NCBI GenBank assembly: GCA_026195255.1
Contig: JAPHSS010000002.1
Span: 1 to 64,000, forward strand
From: Gammaproteobacteria bacterium
GTDB taxonomy: Bacteria > Pseudomonadota > Gammaproteobacteria > SZUA-229
Reading direction: 5' to 3'
DNA length: 64,000 nt
Shown here: one piece after another, positions 1-6,935 of the stretch
How positions within the stretch are numbered: position 1 is the first letter of the stretch
Layout of the letters: the number at the start of each line of letters is the position of its first letter
Notes under the pieces: generated by a model
Told to the model about the DNA's origin: nothing
Database searches by the model: none
Seen by the model: only the letters and a program-made list of their open reading frames with translations
Position numbers and translations under genes: made by a program

Positions 1-99
1 ATATAAAGTCACAAAAAATGATCGTATCTTTTTCTTTAAACCAATCAAGAACTTGGGGGAAATAATTCTTAAGCGTTGCGGTTATTAAATTTGATAAAT
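1..99 (-). pseudogene. IS110-family transposase, internal fragment
   Basis: The minus strand is open here and reads a peptide containing LKNYFPQVLDWF and CDF, which matches the middle of IS110-family transposases just before their WPTL stretch. It runs off the left edge of the window. On its 5' side the reading is cut exactly where the 76-bp palindromic repeat begins, so the amino-terminal RuvC-like part is missing. A second IS110 piece, an amino-terminal one, lies at 6410-6484, and the two may come from the same kind of element. Confidence 0.6.
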
Positions 100-175
100 A
101 ATTAAAGGGGTCGGTGACAAATGACAATCAATTACACTTGTAAACAGTTCTCAATTGTCACCGACCCCTTTAATT
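100..175. repeat. 76-bp palindromic repeat, copy 1
   Basis: Perfect 21-bp inverted arms (100-120 and 155-175, beginning AATTAAAGGGGTCGGTGAC) enclose a 34-nt loop. An identical copy lies at 432-507 and a divergent relative at 23575-23634. It directly abuts IS110 coding sequence on the left. The size and hairpin form resemble REP-type elements mobilised by RAYT transposases, and a dead RAYT lies 3 kb away; that link is inference. Confidence 0.9.
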
Positions 176-314
176 TTCTGTAGTAGCGCTATGTCATGCA
201 AATAAAGCCGAAATAGCGGAAGGGTTTATTAGAAATACTTTAAAGATACGAGCAGAGTTGAGAGATAGTGTTGATTTTAAACTTGTTCAAAAATATTACA
301 AAAATAATTGCTAA
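176..314 (+). pseudogene. Unrecognised 3' gene fragment between the two palindromes
   Basis: From the edge of palindrome copy 1 an open frame of about 45 codons runs to TAA at 312-314. It reads as plausible protein (HANKAEIAEGFIRNT, then RAELRDSVDF) but has no start of its own. I read it as the tail of an unknown gene cut by the repeat. The rest of the interval to 431 holds only a short direct duplication of CAGCTTAGTAAGA near 350-375 and no other gene. Confidence 0.3.
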
Positions 315-431
315 TCGCACTAATATAATTATGGATTATGGGGACAGCTTAGTAAGACAGCTTAGTAAGACACCCAAACTTATTAAAGGAGTTTATAAAG
401 CTTAATAAGACATATATGGACGCCCCTCTAA

Positions 432-507
432 AATTAAAGGGGTCGGTGACAAATGACAATCAATTACACTTGTAAACAGTTCTCAATTGTCACCGACCCC
501 TTTAATT
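432..507. repeat. 76-bp palindromic repeat, copy 2
   Basis: Identical over all 76 bases to copy 1 at 100-175, including the loop. Its right edge abuts IS1182-type transposase coding sequence, and the ATG of the ORF-track entry at 453 lies inside the repeat loop, so that start is accidental. Two loop-identical copies 256 bp apart suggest recent duplication or strong sequence constraint. Confidence 0.9.
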
Positions 508-1010
508 ATGACAAAAAAACAAAAACTGTCAGCGTAATCTCAGCCAGTGAATTTAATCTTGATCCAAAAAATAAAAGCTGCACCTGCCCCGCAGGTGAAA
601 GCATGTGGTTAAAAAACGAAGGCCTGGATAAGCGCGGGAATTACAAACTCTTTTTTGAAGGCCGACTCAGCAAGTGTCGGCGCTGTACACTTAAAACACA
701 ATGTATGAGCAACCCTGATTCTACTAACACCCGTAAAGGACATGGTCGACAAGTGTCGTTTATATTAGATAACAAAAGAGCACCCAATTACACAGACTGG
801 ATGAAGCATCGAGTAGACAGTGATAAAGGTAAACTTATTTACAGCCATAGAATGTCAGTCGTCGAACCCGTATTTGGAAATATAGGCACGAACAAAGGCC
901 TTAATCGATTTAGTTTGCGAGGCAAACAGAAAGTACAAAGCCAGTGGAAGCTCTTCTGTATGGTACATAACATTGAGAAGTTAATGAATTACGGTACAAT
1001 GGCTGCATAG
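508..1010 (+). pseudogene. IS1182-family transposase, C-terminal fragment
   Basis: The frame encodes the carboxy-terminal part of an IS1182-type DDE transposase: a CPAG motif, a CRRCTLKTQC cysteine cluster, then RMSVVEPVFGNI, LNRFSLRGK and LFCMVHNIEKL, which are hallmarks of the DDE_Tnp_1_6 tail. Family members are about 450-550 residues, while only about 165 remain. The amino-terminal two thirds, with the first catalytic aspartates, are gone and are replaced by the palindromic repeat. It cannot be active. No terminal inverted repeat of an intact IS was found. Confidence 0.85.
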
Positions 1011-1168
1011 CCTCACACACAGAGCATAAATGAGCCTAAAGATAAGAAAACAATAAAAAAGCTCGATATTAAATATAAAAAAACAATGCAACTCTTAAAC
1101 GGAATTATTGAAAACTAATGAAAATAACAAAACTAAACCGAGATGTGAAAAAGTTGTGCTTTTATCCA

Positions 1169-1190
1169 GTTTTTCTACAGCCTCGTTATG
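1169..1190 (+). repeat. attC-like right arm (half copy)
   Basis: The 16-mer GTTTTTCTACAGCCTC followed by GTTATG is identical to the right arm of the inverted-repeat element at 2437-2452, which is followed by GTTAGGC. A weaker relative (CTACGGCCACGTTAGG) lies at 6741. All three end in a GTTA-type core and are followed within about 25 bp by the start of a small gene, as expected for the 3' end of an integron attC. No matching left arm is visible here. Confidence 0.4.
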
Positions 1191-1209
1191 TGTAATAAAG
1201 AAAAAAATC

Positions 1210-1464
1210 ATGAACAAAGAAGAAGAACTAAATATAATTAAAAAAGAAATAACAAAAATTAATATTATAGGAACGCCTGGGGCTATATTTCTTGGTCTAG
1301 GCTTATATGCATTATTCGGCGCTGAAGGCGAACCATTTCACCCAATCTTAAATAATGCAAAATTCGTTTTAATGCTGTTAGTTGTTGGCTCCGCTATTGA
1401 GATCTGGCAGTTTACGAAACTTATGCCATTATTTAAGAAGCAATCAGCACTTAATAAGCAATAA
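1210..1464 (+). CDS. Small membrane protein, cassette-like
   Basis: An 84-residue protein with a charged amino terminus (MNKEEELNIIKKE) and two hydrophobic segments, at about residues 20-40 and 48-68. I chose the ATG at 1210 over the TTG at 1108 in the track because the sequence upstream runs through an attC-like right arm. I do not recognise a family. Flanking attC-like sequences and an unrelated neighbour suggest it entered as a gene cassette. Confidence 0.55.
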   Translation: MNKEEELNIIKKEITKINIIGTPGAIFLGLGLYALFGAEGEPFHPILNNAKFVLMLLVVGSAIEIWQFTKLMPLFKKQSALNKQ

Positions 1465-1467
1465 AAC

Positions 1468-1549
1468 ACATAACGGACAAGTTCGCATGTGCAAAAAACG
1501 CCCATGCCTGGACTCCGCTTACGCTCCACCACTTACCTTTGCGTTAAAA
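1468..1549 (+). other. Possible degenerate attC site
   Basis: Starts with ACATAAC (an RYYYAAC-type core) four bases after a gene stop and ends with GTTAAAA. The centre has the TCCGCTTACGCTCC type of sequence often seen in attC loops. Pairing between the arms is weak, so this call rests on position and core motifs only. Confidence 0.3.
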
Positions 1550-1564
1550 CAAAAAGGATAACTG

Positions 1565-1867
1565 ATGGAATTCGAGTGGGATGAAAATAAACGACAAGAA
1601 ACATTGTTGCAACGAGGCATCGACTTCATTGATGCGGTTTTAATCTGGGATGACCCGTTCCGACAAGAGCGTGCAGATACAAGAAGAAATTATGGTGAAA
1701 TACGCTACCAATCTATAGGCAAAGGCCCACTTGGTATATTATTTGTAGTTTATACTATTAGATAATATGAGGCTGGTAAATTAGTAAACAGAATTATTTC
1801 TGTAAGGCCAGCTAAAGACATAAAGCAATATGAATCAAGAACCTTTAAGAAAGGCCTAGCATCATGA
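1565..1867 (+). pseudogene. brnT: BrnT-like toxin with in-frame stop
   Basis: The amino terminus (MEFEWDENKRQ, then GIDFIDAVLIWDDP) matches BrnT (DUF497), a ribonuclease toxin of type II toxin-antitoxin systems. Codon 67 (1763-1765) is TAA. The same frame then continues as YEAGKLVNRIISVRPAKD, the expected BrnT tail, to a TGA at 1865-1867 that overlaps the antitoxin start as ATGA. Full length would be 100 codons, which is normal for the family. The single nonsense codon removes the last third and should disarm the toxin unless it is read through. The ATGA overlap shows toxin and antitoxin were one operon. Confidence 0.8.
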
Positions 1868-2055
1868 GCGAAAACATAACACGTATAACATTAGAACAAG
1901 CACGTAAGCTTAAAAGTTTGTCAAATGCTAAGAAATTCAATGAAATAACAGAAGAAGAGATTGACAAGCAGATAGCAAATGATCCTGACTTATATCAACT
2001 AACTGATGAAGAATTGTCTCAATTCGAACTAGCTAGGAGCAGTAAACATGACTAA
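1864..2055 (+). CDS. brnA: BrnA-like antitoxin
   Basis: A 63-residue acidic protein. Its TRITLEQARKLKSLSNAK start and EEIDKQIANDPD stretch resemble the amino-terminal part of BrnA antitoxins, which bind the toxin and repress the operon. It lacks a long carboxy-terminal ribbon-helix-helix, so it is shorter than classical BrnA of about 80-100 residues. The start overlaps the last codons of brnT (ATGA), and its end overlaps the next small ORF by 8 bp. It is intact although its toxin is broken. Confidence 0.65.
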   Translation: MSENITRITLEQARKLKSLSNAKKFNEITEEEIDKQIANDPDLYQLTDEELSQFELARSSKHD

Positions 2056-2173
2056 GCAACAAAATAAAACACACATAACACTCGAAGAAGCAAAAAAGAC
2101 TAAAGGGAAATCTAATTTATCTAAGCTTTTAGCCGAGCAGCAGAAAGAAAAGAAGAAAAAAATTCCGAAATAA
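2048..2173 (+). CDS. 41-residue third gene of the BrnT/BrnA-like operon
   Basis: This ORF is too short for the track. It starts with ATG inside the end of the antitoxin gene (8-bp overlap, different frame) and encodes 41 residues: HITLEEAKKTKGKSNLSKLL followed by a lysine-rich tail. The HITLEEAKK segment resembles the ITLEQARK start of the preceding antitoxin, so it may be a duplicated or split antitoxin module. It stops four bases before the attC core. Translation is suggested by the overlap but is unproven. Confidence 0.5.
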   Translation: MTKQQNKTHITLEEAKKTKGKSNLSKLLAEQQKEKKKKIPK

Positions 2174-2177
2174 AAAA

Positions 2178-2290
2178 CACTAACAAATCGTTCAAACGGA
2201 CACTTAATGTGTCTCGCCTTTTGTGGCTTCCGCTTCGCTACATATTGCCACAAAAGCCAAGCCACATTAAGTGCCGATTAGGCGTTGAGG
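2178..2290 (+). other. attC recombination site (integron cassette)
   Basis: The site runs from CACTAAC to GTTGAGG. The left GGACACTTAATGTG pairs with the right CACATTAAGTGCC over 11 bp (CACTTAATGTG) with one extra A on the left, like the extrahelical base of attC sites. Inside, GCCTTTTGTGGC pairs with GCCACAAAAGCC around a TTCCGCTTCGCTAC loop. The length (113 bp), the position just after a gene stop and the fold all fit attC sites used by integron integrases. It is the best-formed such site in the window. Confidence 0.75.
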
Positions 2291-2452
2291 CTGTAGAAAA
2301 ACTTCGGTTATTATATTTTACTCAAAAGACAGCTCTCAAAGTTGTATAAAACAATTTTAGCAGTCTAAAGGTAGATACAGAATTTTAAAAATGGCTTATT
2401 TTGTAGGTTATTTTTTAACCAAAATTTAGGCTGGAGGTTTTTCTACAGCCTC
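2287..2452. repeat. 166-bp gene-less element with 16-bp perfect inverted ends
   Basis: GAGGCTGTAGAAAAAC at 2287-2302 is the exact reverse complement of GTTTTTCTACAGCCTC at 2437-2452. The element is flanked on both sides by GTT (2284-2286 and 2453-2455) and starts directly at the core of the upstream attC. The interior is AT-rich and encodes nothing. It could be a gene-less cassette or unusual attC, or a MITE with a 3-bp target duplication; the GTT flanks do not separate these. Confidence 0.7.
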
Positions 2453-2475
2453 GTTAGGCAAAGGCAGTAATGTAA

Positions 2476-2841
2476 ATGAAATACTTAGCTAAATTCGTAA
2501 ATCTTGAAGAGGATGATAAAGACATTATTGTGTCTTTTGCAATTCAAGATAACGAAATTGATGTAAGAAGCCTAATATTACATAGAATGTTATTTCTTGA
2601 AGAAATGTTAGATGAAAATGAAAAAGGAGTAATTGTTTCTCTTGAAGGTGAAAACCTAGAAAATGAAAACACAAATACTCTTTCAATAATTAAAATTAAT
2701 AACAATGAAATAAATATAATATCAAAGTATAGTAAATACATGATTGATATAACTAAGATAGATAAAAAAGGCAAAGAAGATATTCTAAGCTTATTAACTA
2801 AACAGAATTATGACAACAGGTTTATAATTGAAAATGCCTAA
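2476..2841 (+). CDS. Hypothetical protein, cassette-like
   Basis: A 121-residue acidic, soluble protein (MKYLAKFVNLEEDDKD) without recognisable domain or signal peptide. It begins 17 bp after a GTTAGGC core and its stop overlaps a GCCTAAC core, the arrangement of a cassette gene between two attC sites. Codon use is strongly AT-rich compared with the core genes further right. Function unknown. Confidence 0.6.
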   Translation: MKYLAKFVNLEEDDKDIIVSFAIQDNEIDVRSLILHRMLFLEEMLDENEKGVIVSLEGENLENENTNTLSIIKINNNEINIISKYSKYMIDITKIDKKGKEDILSLLTKQNYDNRFIIENA

Positions 2842-3091
2842 CAACACGCCCTGAGGTGGACAGCAAGTCAAATATTAACCATTAACCACAGATAAATACA
2901 CCCACCCTAAAATCACAAATAAAACACAGCATTTAAACTATAAAAAATAGGTCGCACTCGCACTAATTCATAAGCATGCTAAGTTTCAAGCAAACTATTT
3001 ATCAATTTATTAGATTCAAAACGAAAGAAACCATCAATCTATGATTGATGGTTTTGGGTGTTACAAGTCTTTAATGCTTTTATCGATATAA
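2842..3091. other. Intergenic stretch with attC left half and hairpin
   Basis: GCCTAACAACACGCCCTGAG at 2836 onward has the look of an attC left arm, but no matching right arm follows, so the site is truncated. The rest is AT-rich with no gene that I can support, apart from the terminator-like hairpin at 3029-3055. Confidence 0.4.
3029..3055 (+). terminator. Terminator-like hairpin
   Basis: ACCATCAATC and GATTGATGGT form a 10-bp stem with a 3-nt loop, followed by TTTT. It could end transcription of the cassette gene at 2476-2841, although it lies almost 190 bp beyond that stop. Confidence 0.5.
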
Positions 3092-3538
3092 CTATGGAAA
3101 ATAACTTTTACAGCAACTAGAGCAATAGTCTCTTTGATAACCTGGTGTTTTACAGGTCTGTTTTATTTTATGCACTGAACCCATCAGACCTTTAAATTTG
3201 CTTTCGAAGTTGTGTGTAAGGTATTGCTAGCGTTCGGGTTCTATATTGAGTTGATGCAGTATGGGTGGAGTGCTTTTTATTATATAACCTCGTTTGTCTT
3301 CTGGCATGATTCGGCCTGTCTGTTCTACGAGTTCGATGTAGTCAGTTAATTTTAAGGGCAAGCCTCCTAGCATGTTTTTTCCGGGGTTACCTGTAAAAGG
3401 GTAGAGTGTGTGTGGGGGGTGTATTTTATGGGTTTGATTATCGATTCCACACTGAAAGGCTCTGCGAACAGAGCGAGAGACGCAGTGATAATAAGACGTG
3501 GCTTCGAGTGATACTTGGGCGTAACGAGGTTTTGGCAT
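3092..3538 (-). pseudogene. REP-associated tyrosine transposase, deleted and nonsense-mutated
   Basis: The amino terminus (MPKPRYAQVSLEATSYYHC, then VSRSVRRAF) is the RAYT signature of Y1_Tnp/IS200-like proteins. After about 36 residues it jumps to GLPLKLTDYIELVEQTGR, which in full proteins lies well over 100 residues later, so the HUH motif and catalytic tyrosine are deleted. The track ORF ends at TAG (3227), where relatives have Trp. The frame then continues as FESKFKGLMGSVHKIKQTC to a TAG at 3092-3094, the normal family tail. It is therefore dead twice over. Its 5' flank recurs at 6614-6720. Confidence 0.85.
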
Positions 3539-3654
3539 TTCAATTCCTTGAATATACGGTGCTCCTGCTGGTGATTACAAACTACGCTTGATGATTTTGC
3601 TTGTCAAATATATAGTGGGTGTCATTACATCCGGTATAAAAGAGAAAACAAGAT

Positions 3655-3876
3655 TTGTTCATACCTCCTAGAATTGTAATAACAAAAAAATGCCCTAGGT
3701 GCCAACTACGATACCGTTGGAAAGAAAAGCAATGTACTCATTGTAGCGAATTAACTGATCACGAAGTAAAAAAATTAAAAGAAACGTACGGGGCAGAGCG
3801 TAAAGGTAATGCACAACTAGGTGTGTTATTTATTTTCTTTGCAATAATAATAGCAATAGGTATGGCGGTATTATGA
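3655..3876 (+). CDS. Zinc-ribbon protein with C-terminal membrane anchor
   Basis: A 73-residue protein with CPRCQLRY and CTHC forming a likely four-cysteine zinc ribbon at residues 13-30, then a basic linker and one hydrophobic helix (LGVLFIFFAIIIAIGMAVL) at the carboxy terminus. The start is probably the TTG at 3655, since no ATG precedes the cysteines and the upstream sequence is the RAYT 5' flank. A possible attC follows the stop. Function unknown. Confidence 0.6.
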   Translation: MFIPPRIVITKKCPRCQLRYRWKEKQCTHCSELTDHEVKKLKETYGAERKGNAQLGVLFIFFAIIIAIGMAVL

Positions 3877-3880
3877 TAGC

Positions 3881-3945
3881 ACACAACAAGTCAGTCAAGA
3901 CCACCTGGACCAGGCAGTAGCCGGTCATTTAATTAGACGTTATAC
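3881..3945 (+). other. Probable short attC site
   Basis: ACACAAC just after a gene stop and GTTATAC before the next gene form the outer cores. GACC (about 3899) pairs with GGTC (about 3922), and CCTGG/CCAGG form an inner hairpin. The 65-bp layout of core, spacer, stem, loop, stem, spacer, core matches minimal attC sites. Confidence 0.45.
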
Positions 3946-3961
3946 AAATCAATGGAATAAT

Positions 3962-4558
3962 ATGAATACGAAAACTTTACTTTTTGCTTTAGTAAGCATC
4001 ATTTATCAACAAATAGCTTTTGCTGAAAATTCATCGATTACATCTTATAAATACCCTTTTAAAAACGATACTATTGTCAAAATGAGGCTAGCTGATATCT
4101 GTGATCCAGATAAAGTTAAGAAAAAAATCATTACTAGCGGAATACCTTCAACTGGGCCACAGTATGAGATGATGGTTAACATGATGAGTTCTCAATGCGT
4201 GAAAGCAAAAGAAAATAAAATAAATGACAGTGTGTCTTATATTATAAAAGGAAAACCAGTTCATGAGGTGTTTGATAACAAAATATCCAGTGAGGTGAGT
4301 CTTTTTGAAATCATGCTACGAGAATATAACTCTCCTGAGTCACTTGATGTTGCATGGAAAATGACGACGAAACAAAGTAATGTGAACAAAAGCAATAACG
4401 ATTATATACTTATCAATGGTGCCTATAATTCAGCCGTTGCATATATGCGTAAAAACAATATCTTTATTCAAGCAGACTTAATGTTAACAAAAGGCAATAC
4501 TGTAGGAGAGCTAAATGGGTTTATGCAAAAATATAGTACATGGTTAAAAGAAAAATAG
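3962..4558 (+). CDS. Secreted hypothetical protein
   Basis: A 198-residue protein with a Sec signal peptide (hydrophobic stretch, then a likely cleavage at AFA/EN near residue 22). The mature part is polar, with no domain that I recognise. Two cysteines (ADICDP and SSQC) could form a periplasmic disulphide. The neighbouring attC-like sequences on both sides and the AT-rich codon use suggest cassette origin. Confidence 0.65.
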   Translation: MNTKTLLFALVSIIYQQIAFAENSSITSYKYPFKNDTIVKMRLADICDPDKVKKKIITSGIPSTGPQYEMMVNMMSSQCVKAKENKINDSVSYIIKGKPVHEVFDNKISSEVSLFEIMLREYNSPESLDVAWKMTTKQSNVNKSNNDYILINGAYNSAVAYMRKNNIFIQADLMLTKGNTVGELNGFMQKYSTWLKEK

Positions 4559-4577
4559 CATCTCGCTACCGTCAAAT

Positions 4578-4658
4578 GCATAACAAGGCGCTTAAATCGT
4601 GTGTGCATAAAGCAGCTCACACCCGGACCAGGTTAAACAACCAGCTTGGCCGTTTAAC
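4578..4658 (+). other. Possible attC-like site
   Basis: Begins GCATAACAAGGCGCTTAAAT shortly after a gene stop and ends near GTTTAAC. It contains a GTGTG/CACAC pairing and CCAGGTTAAAC facing GTTTAACTGG. The right core does not fit GTTRRRY well, so this is a weak candidate. Confidence 0.3.
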
Positions 4659-4696
4659 TGGTCGATAGAGTGTTCCTACCAATTTCGGAGAGTTTA

Positions 4697-5287
4697 ATGA
4701 AAATTAGAAATACTAGCGATAACTACGGCTCAATAGCAAAGTGGTTACATTGGGGTACGGCTATTTTATTCTTAGGTTCTTATATTAGTGTTTATTATCG
4801 ACACTGGTTTACCGAAGATAAGACACCTGAAAATTGGACAGCACTTCAGTTACACTTATCAATTGGTGTCACAATAGCCGTTGTTGTGGCGCTGCGAATT
4901 ATCTGGCGCGTATATTCCCGCGTACCAGAATTTGAACCTGGCACAAAGTTGGAGCACCTCGCGGCCCATGCAGGCCATTATGCATTATATGCCATCATGA
5001 TAATCATGCCCCTCACCGGGTATTTAGGTACTGGGGTAAATACAGAATATTTCTTCATGTTCGATATTATGAAATTTGAAAGTACACAGTTATTCGAAAC
5101 TTTAGTTGGTGATGGAATGGGGCTTACGAGCAAAGAGTTTGAAAAACCGATAGACTTTATTCATAAAAATATATTTGGTGCATGGTTAGTTTGGATTTTA
5201 ATACTGGGACATGTTTCAGCTGCCTTGTACCATCACTTTGTAAAAAAAGACAGAACGCTAGAGAAAATGACCATCGCGAAACAATAA
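4697..5287 (+). CDS. Cytochrome b561 family protein
   Basis: A 196-residue integral membrane protein of the bacterial cytochrome b561 family, di-haem proteins of four helices that move electrons between the quinone pool and periplasmic partners. Visible features are SIAKWLHWGTAILF at the first helix, LHLSIGVTIA, AAHAGHYALYAIMIIMPLTGYL and ILGHVSAALYHHFVKKD, with the histidines expected as haem ligands. The ATG at 4697 follows a GGAG six bases upstream; the TTG at 4670 in the track is unlikely. It stands alone ahead of the urea transporter, so its partner cannot be told. Confidence 0.85.
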   Translation: MKIRNTSDNYGSIAKWLHWGTAILFLGSYISVYYRHWFTEDKTPENWTALQLHLSIGVTIAVVVALRIIWRVYSRVPEFEPGTKLEHLAAHAGHYALYAIMIIMPLTGYLGTGVNTEYFFMFDIMKFESTQLFETLVGDGMGLTSKEFEKPIDFIHKNIFGAWLVWILILGHVSAALYHHFVKKDRTLEKMTIAKQ

Positions 5288-5367
5288 TAATCAAACTCTG
5301 ACAAAGCATTGATGCTGATAAAACGCTGAATGCGACATTATAAGCCTACTACTCCTGGAGCGTGCTT

Positions 5368-6393
5368 ATGAAATTTGTAAATATTTACGCTACGTTTTCG
5401 GCGCTCTTTGCCAGGATGTCTTCCACTGGACTCGATACCTCAAATGAGTTGGCACCGCAGTCACCGCTAAGTTTTCTGGACTCAGTGTTGCGCGGTATTG
5501 GGCAGGTAATGCTGCAGAACAATAGTTATACGGGTTTTATTTTCCTGGTAGGCGTTTTCTACAATTCAGTTATTTTAGGCATTGCAGTTCTGATTGGAAC
5601 ACTTGCTAGCACCGCAACAGCCATACTGCTTGGTACTGATCGGGCTGATGTTCGCGCTGGATTATTCGGCTTCAACGGTGCGCTTGTTGCCATCGCGTTA
5701 CTTTATTTTCTTGAGCCAGGTATTTTGGTTTTCGGCTACGTTGTGCTTGCTGCGGCATGCACAACGATAATGATGGCGGCGCTTATGACTTTTCTGGAGA
5801 AGTGGGGTATTCCTGCACTTACCGCGCCGTTTGTTTTCACTACATTAATGTTTGTTCTGGCAAGTGCGCGTTTTGGCCGACTGCATTCGACAGGCATTCT
5901 GCCAACAGCAGGGCTTCCAAAGGCAGCAACTGTTGAGGGTATTGTGACCGCATCGACGCTCACAGAAGGTTTATTTACAGGGGTTGCGCAGGTGTTTTTT
6001 CAGGGCAGTGCCATAACCGGCATAATATTTGTCGTTGGACTACTAATCAGTTCGCGGGCAGCATGTGGCGCTGCTCTCCTGGGCTCACTTATGGGCGCGC
6101 TGGTTGCGTGGGCTATGGGGGCCGACGAAGCGGCGATTAGTTCTGGCGCTTTTGGCTTTAATTGTGTCCTTACGGCAATTGTGTTTAGTCGCGGATTCTT
6201 CGTGCTAAATGTCGCCTCCGTAGCGTATGGATTACTTGCTGTGGTTTCGACAGCTGTCGTGTTCGCTGCTATGTCAGCCGTGCTGGAGCCTTTTGGAATG
6301 CCAGCACTGACATCTCCATTTGTATTAATTGTTTGGCTGTTTTTACTGGCGAGTCCACGTTTTTTGCGCCTTCGTATGGTTGCAGCCCAATAA
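5368..6393 (+). CDS. Urea transporter (SLC14 type)
   Basis: A protein of about 341 residues with two homologous halves, each carrying a GLFGFNGALVAIAL- or GAFGFNCVLTAI-type segment and a FG(I/M)PALT.PFV segment, the internal repeat of UT-family urea channels. These passively conduct urea through the inner membrane. The ATG at 5368 follows CTGGAG by seven bases, better than the GTG at 5362. No urease or urea carboxylase gene is in the window, so urea use must depend on genes elsewhere. GC content is higher than in the flanking cassette genes. Confidence 0.88.
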   Translation: MKFVNIYATFSALFARMSSTGLDTSNELAPQSPLSFLDSVLRGIGQVMLQNNSYTGFIFLVGVFYNSVILGIAVLIGTLASTATAILLGTDRADVRAGLFGFNGALVAIALLYFLEPGILVFGYVVLAAACTTIMMAALMTFLEKWGIPALTAPFVFTTLMFVLASARFGRLHSTGILPTAGLPKAATVEGIVTASTLTEGLFTGVAQVFFQGSAITGIIFVVGLLISSRAACGAALLGSLMGALVAWAMGADEAAISSGAFGFNCVLTAIVFSRGFFVLNVASVAYGLLAVVSTAVVFAAMSAVLEPFGMPALTSPFVLIVWLFLLASPRFLRLRMVAAQ

Positions 6394-6409
6394 TTGGGAG
6401 CTGCGCGCC

Positions 6410-6484
6410 TAACAAAACATCGTATTTTTGATCTGCCCAGTCTAGACCGATATGCGCTACAAAATCATTAAAAATAAACCGCAA
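6410..6484 (-). pseudogene. IS110-family transposase, N-terminal fragment
   Basis: The minus strand reads NDFVAHIGLDWADQKYDV, the start of IS110-family transposases with the first aspartate of the DEDD catalytic set. Only about 25 codons remain, and downstream the frame runs straight into the end of the urea transporter gene. On the plus strand the break reads GCGCCTAACAAAAC, which resembles an attC left core; one IS110 subgroup is known to insert into attC sites, so this may be an insertion scar. The middle-domain fragment at 1-99 could be from the same family. Confidence 0.6.
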
Positions 6485-6536
6485 AATAAATCAGGCCTGA
6501 GAATAATTGTTTCTGATATTAGAGTATATTGACCTC

Positions 6537-6720
6537 TGATCCCGGTTAATTTCAGAGTCGCAGTGATAGTAAGGCGTGGCTTAGAGTGATACTTGTGCGT
6601 AGCGAGGTTCTGGCATTTTCAGCTCCTTGAATATACAGTGTTCCTGCTGATTATTACAAACACGCTTGATGATTTTACTTGTCAAATATATAGTGGGTGT
6701 CATTACATTATTATTACATC
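6537..6720 (-). pseudogene. Second RAYT remnant (5' end only)
   Basis: About 105 bp of leader plus the first 20 codons repeat the start of the RAYT gene at 3092-3538. The peptide reads MPEPRYAQVSL, stop, ATPYYHC, where the other copy has Glu at the stop position. After YYHC the similarity ends. The leader, with its CAAATATATAGTGGGTGTC stretch, is nearly identical in both copies, so they share an origin. Confidence 0.8.
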
Positions 6721-6734
6721 AGTACTTTTATCAA

Positions 6735-6757
6735 TTTTTTCTACGGCCACGTTAGGG
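6735..6757 (+). repeat. attC-like right arm, third copy
   Basis: TTTTTTCTACGGCCAC followed by GTTAGGG differs at two positions from the CTACAGCCTC-GTTAGGC arm at 2443-2459. As at the other two sites it sits just upstream of a small gene (start 6771). Confidence 0.4.
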
Positions 6758-6770
6758 ATATAAAATTAAA

Positions 6771-6935
6771 ATGAACTTACATTTAATAGCTGGTCTATGT
6801 GTCATAATTGCATTTGGTTTGTATGCTACCAGTGCCGCATTAGGAACAGTATTTGGCATATTAGGTCTGGTTTTTGAAGGAATTGCATTGGCTTCAATAA
6901 TTAAAGCCAACAAGAAAAAAGATCATAAAAATTAA
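6771..6935 (+). CDS. 54-residue membrane protein, cassette-like
   Basis: Not in the ORF track because of its length. It encodes 54 residues (MNLHLIAGLCVIIAFGLYAT), mostly two hydrophobic segments with small residues, ending in a lysine-rich tail (KANKKKDHKN). It starts about 13 bp after an attC-like right arm. I do not recognise a family. The predicted topology is a two-helix hairpin with a cytoplasmic basic tail. Confidence 0.5.
   Translation: MNLHLIAGLCVIIAFGLYATSAALGTVFGILGLVFEGIALASIIKANKKKDHKN

Noticed and set aside
453-507. Start of the 185-residue track ORF inside the palindromic repeat
   Set aside because: The first 18 codons are the loop and right arm of the repeat, so the ATG at 453 is not the natural transposase start.
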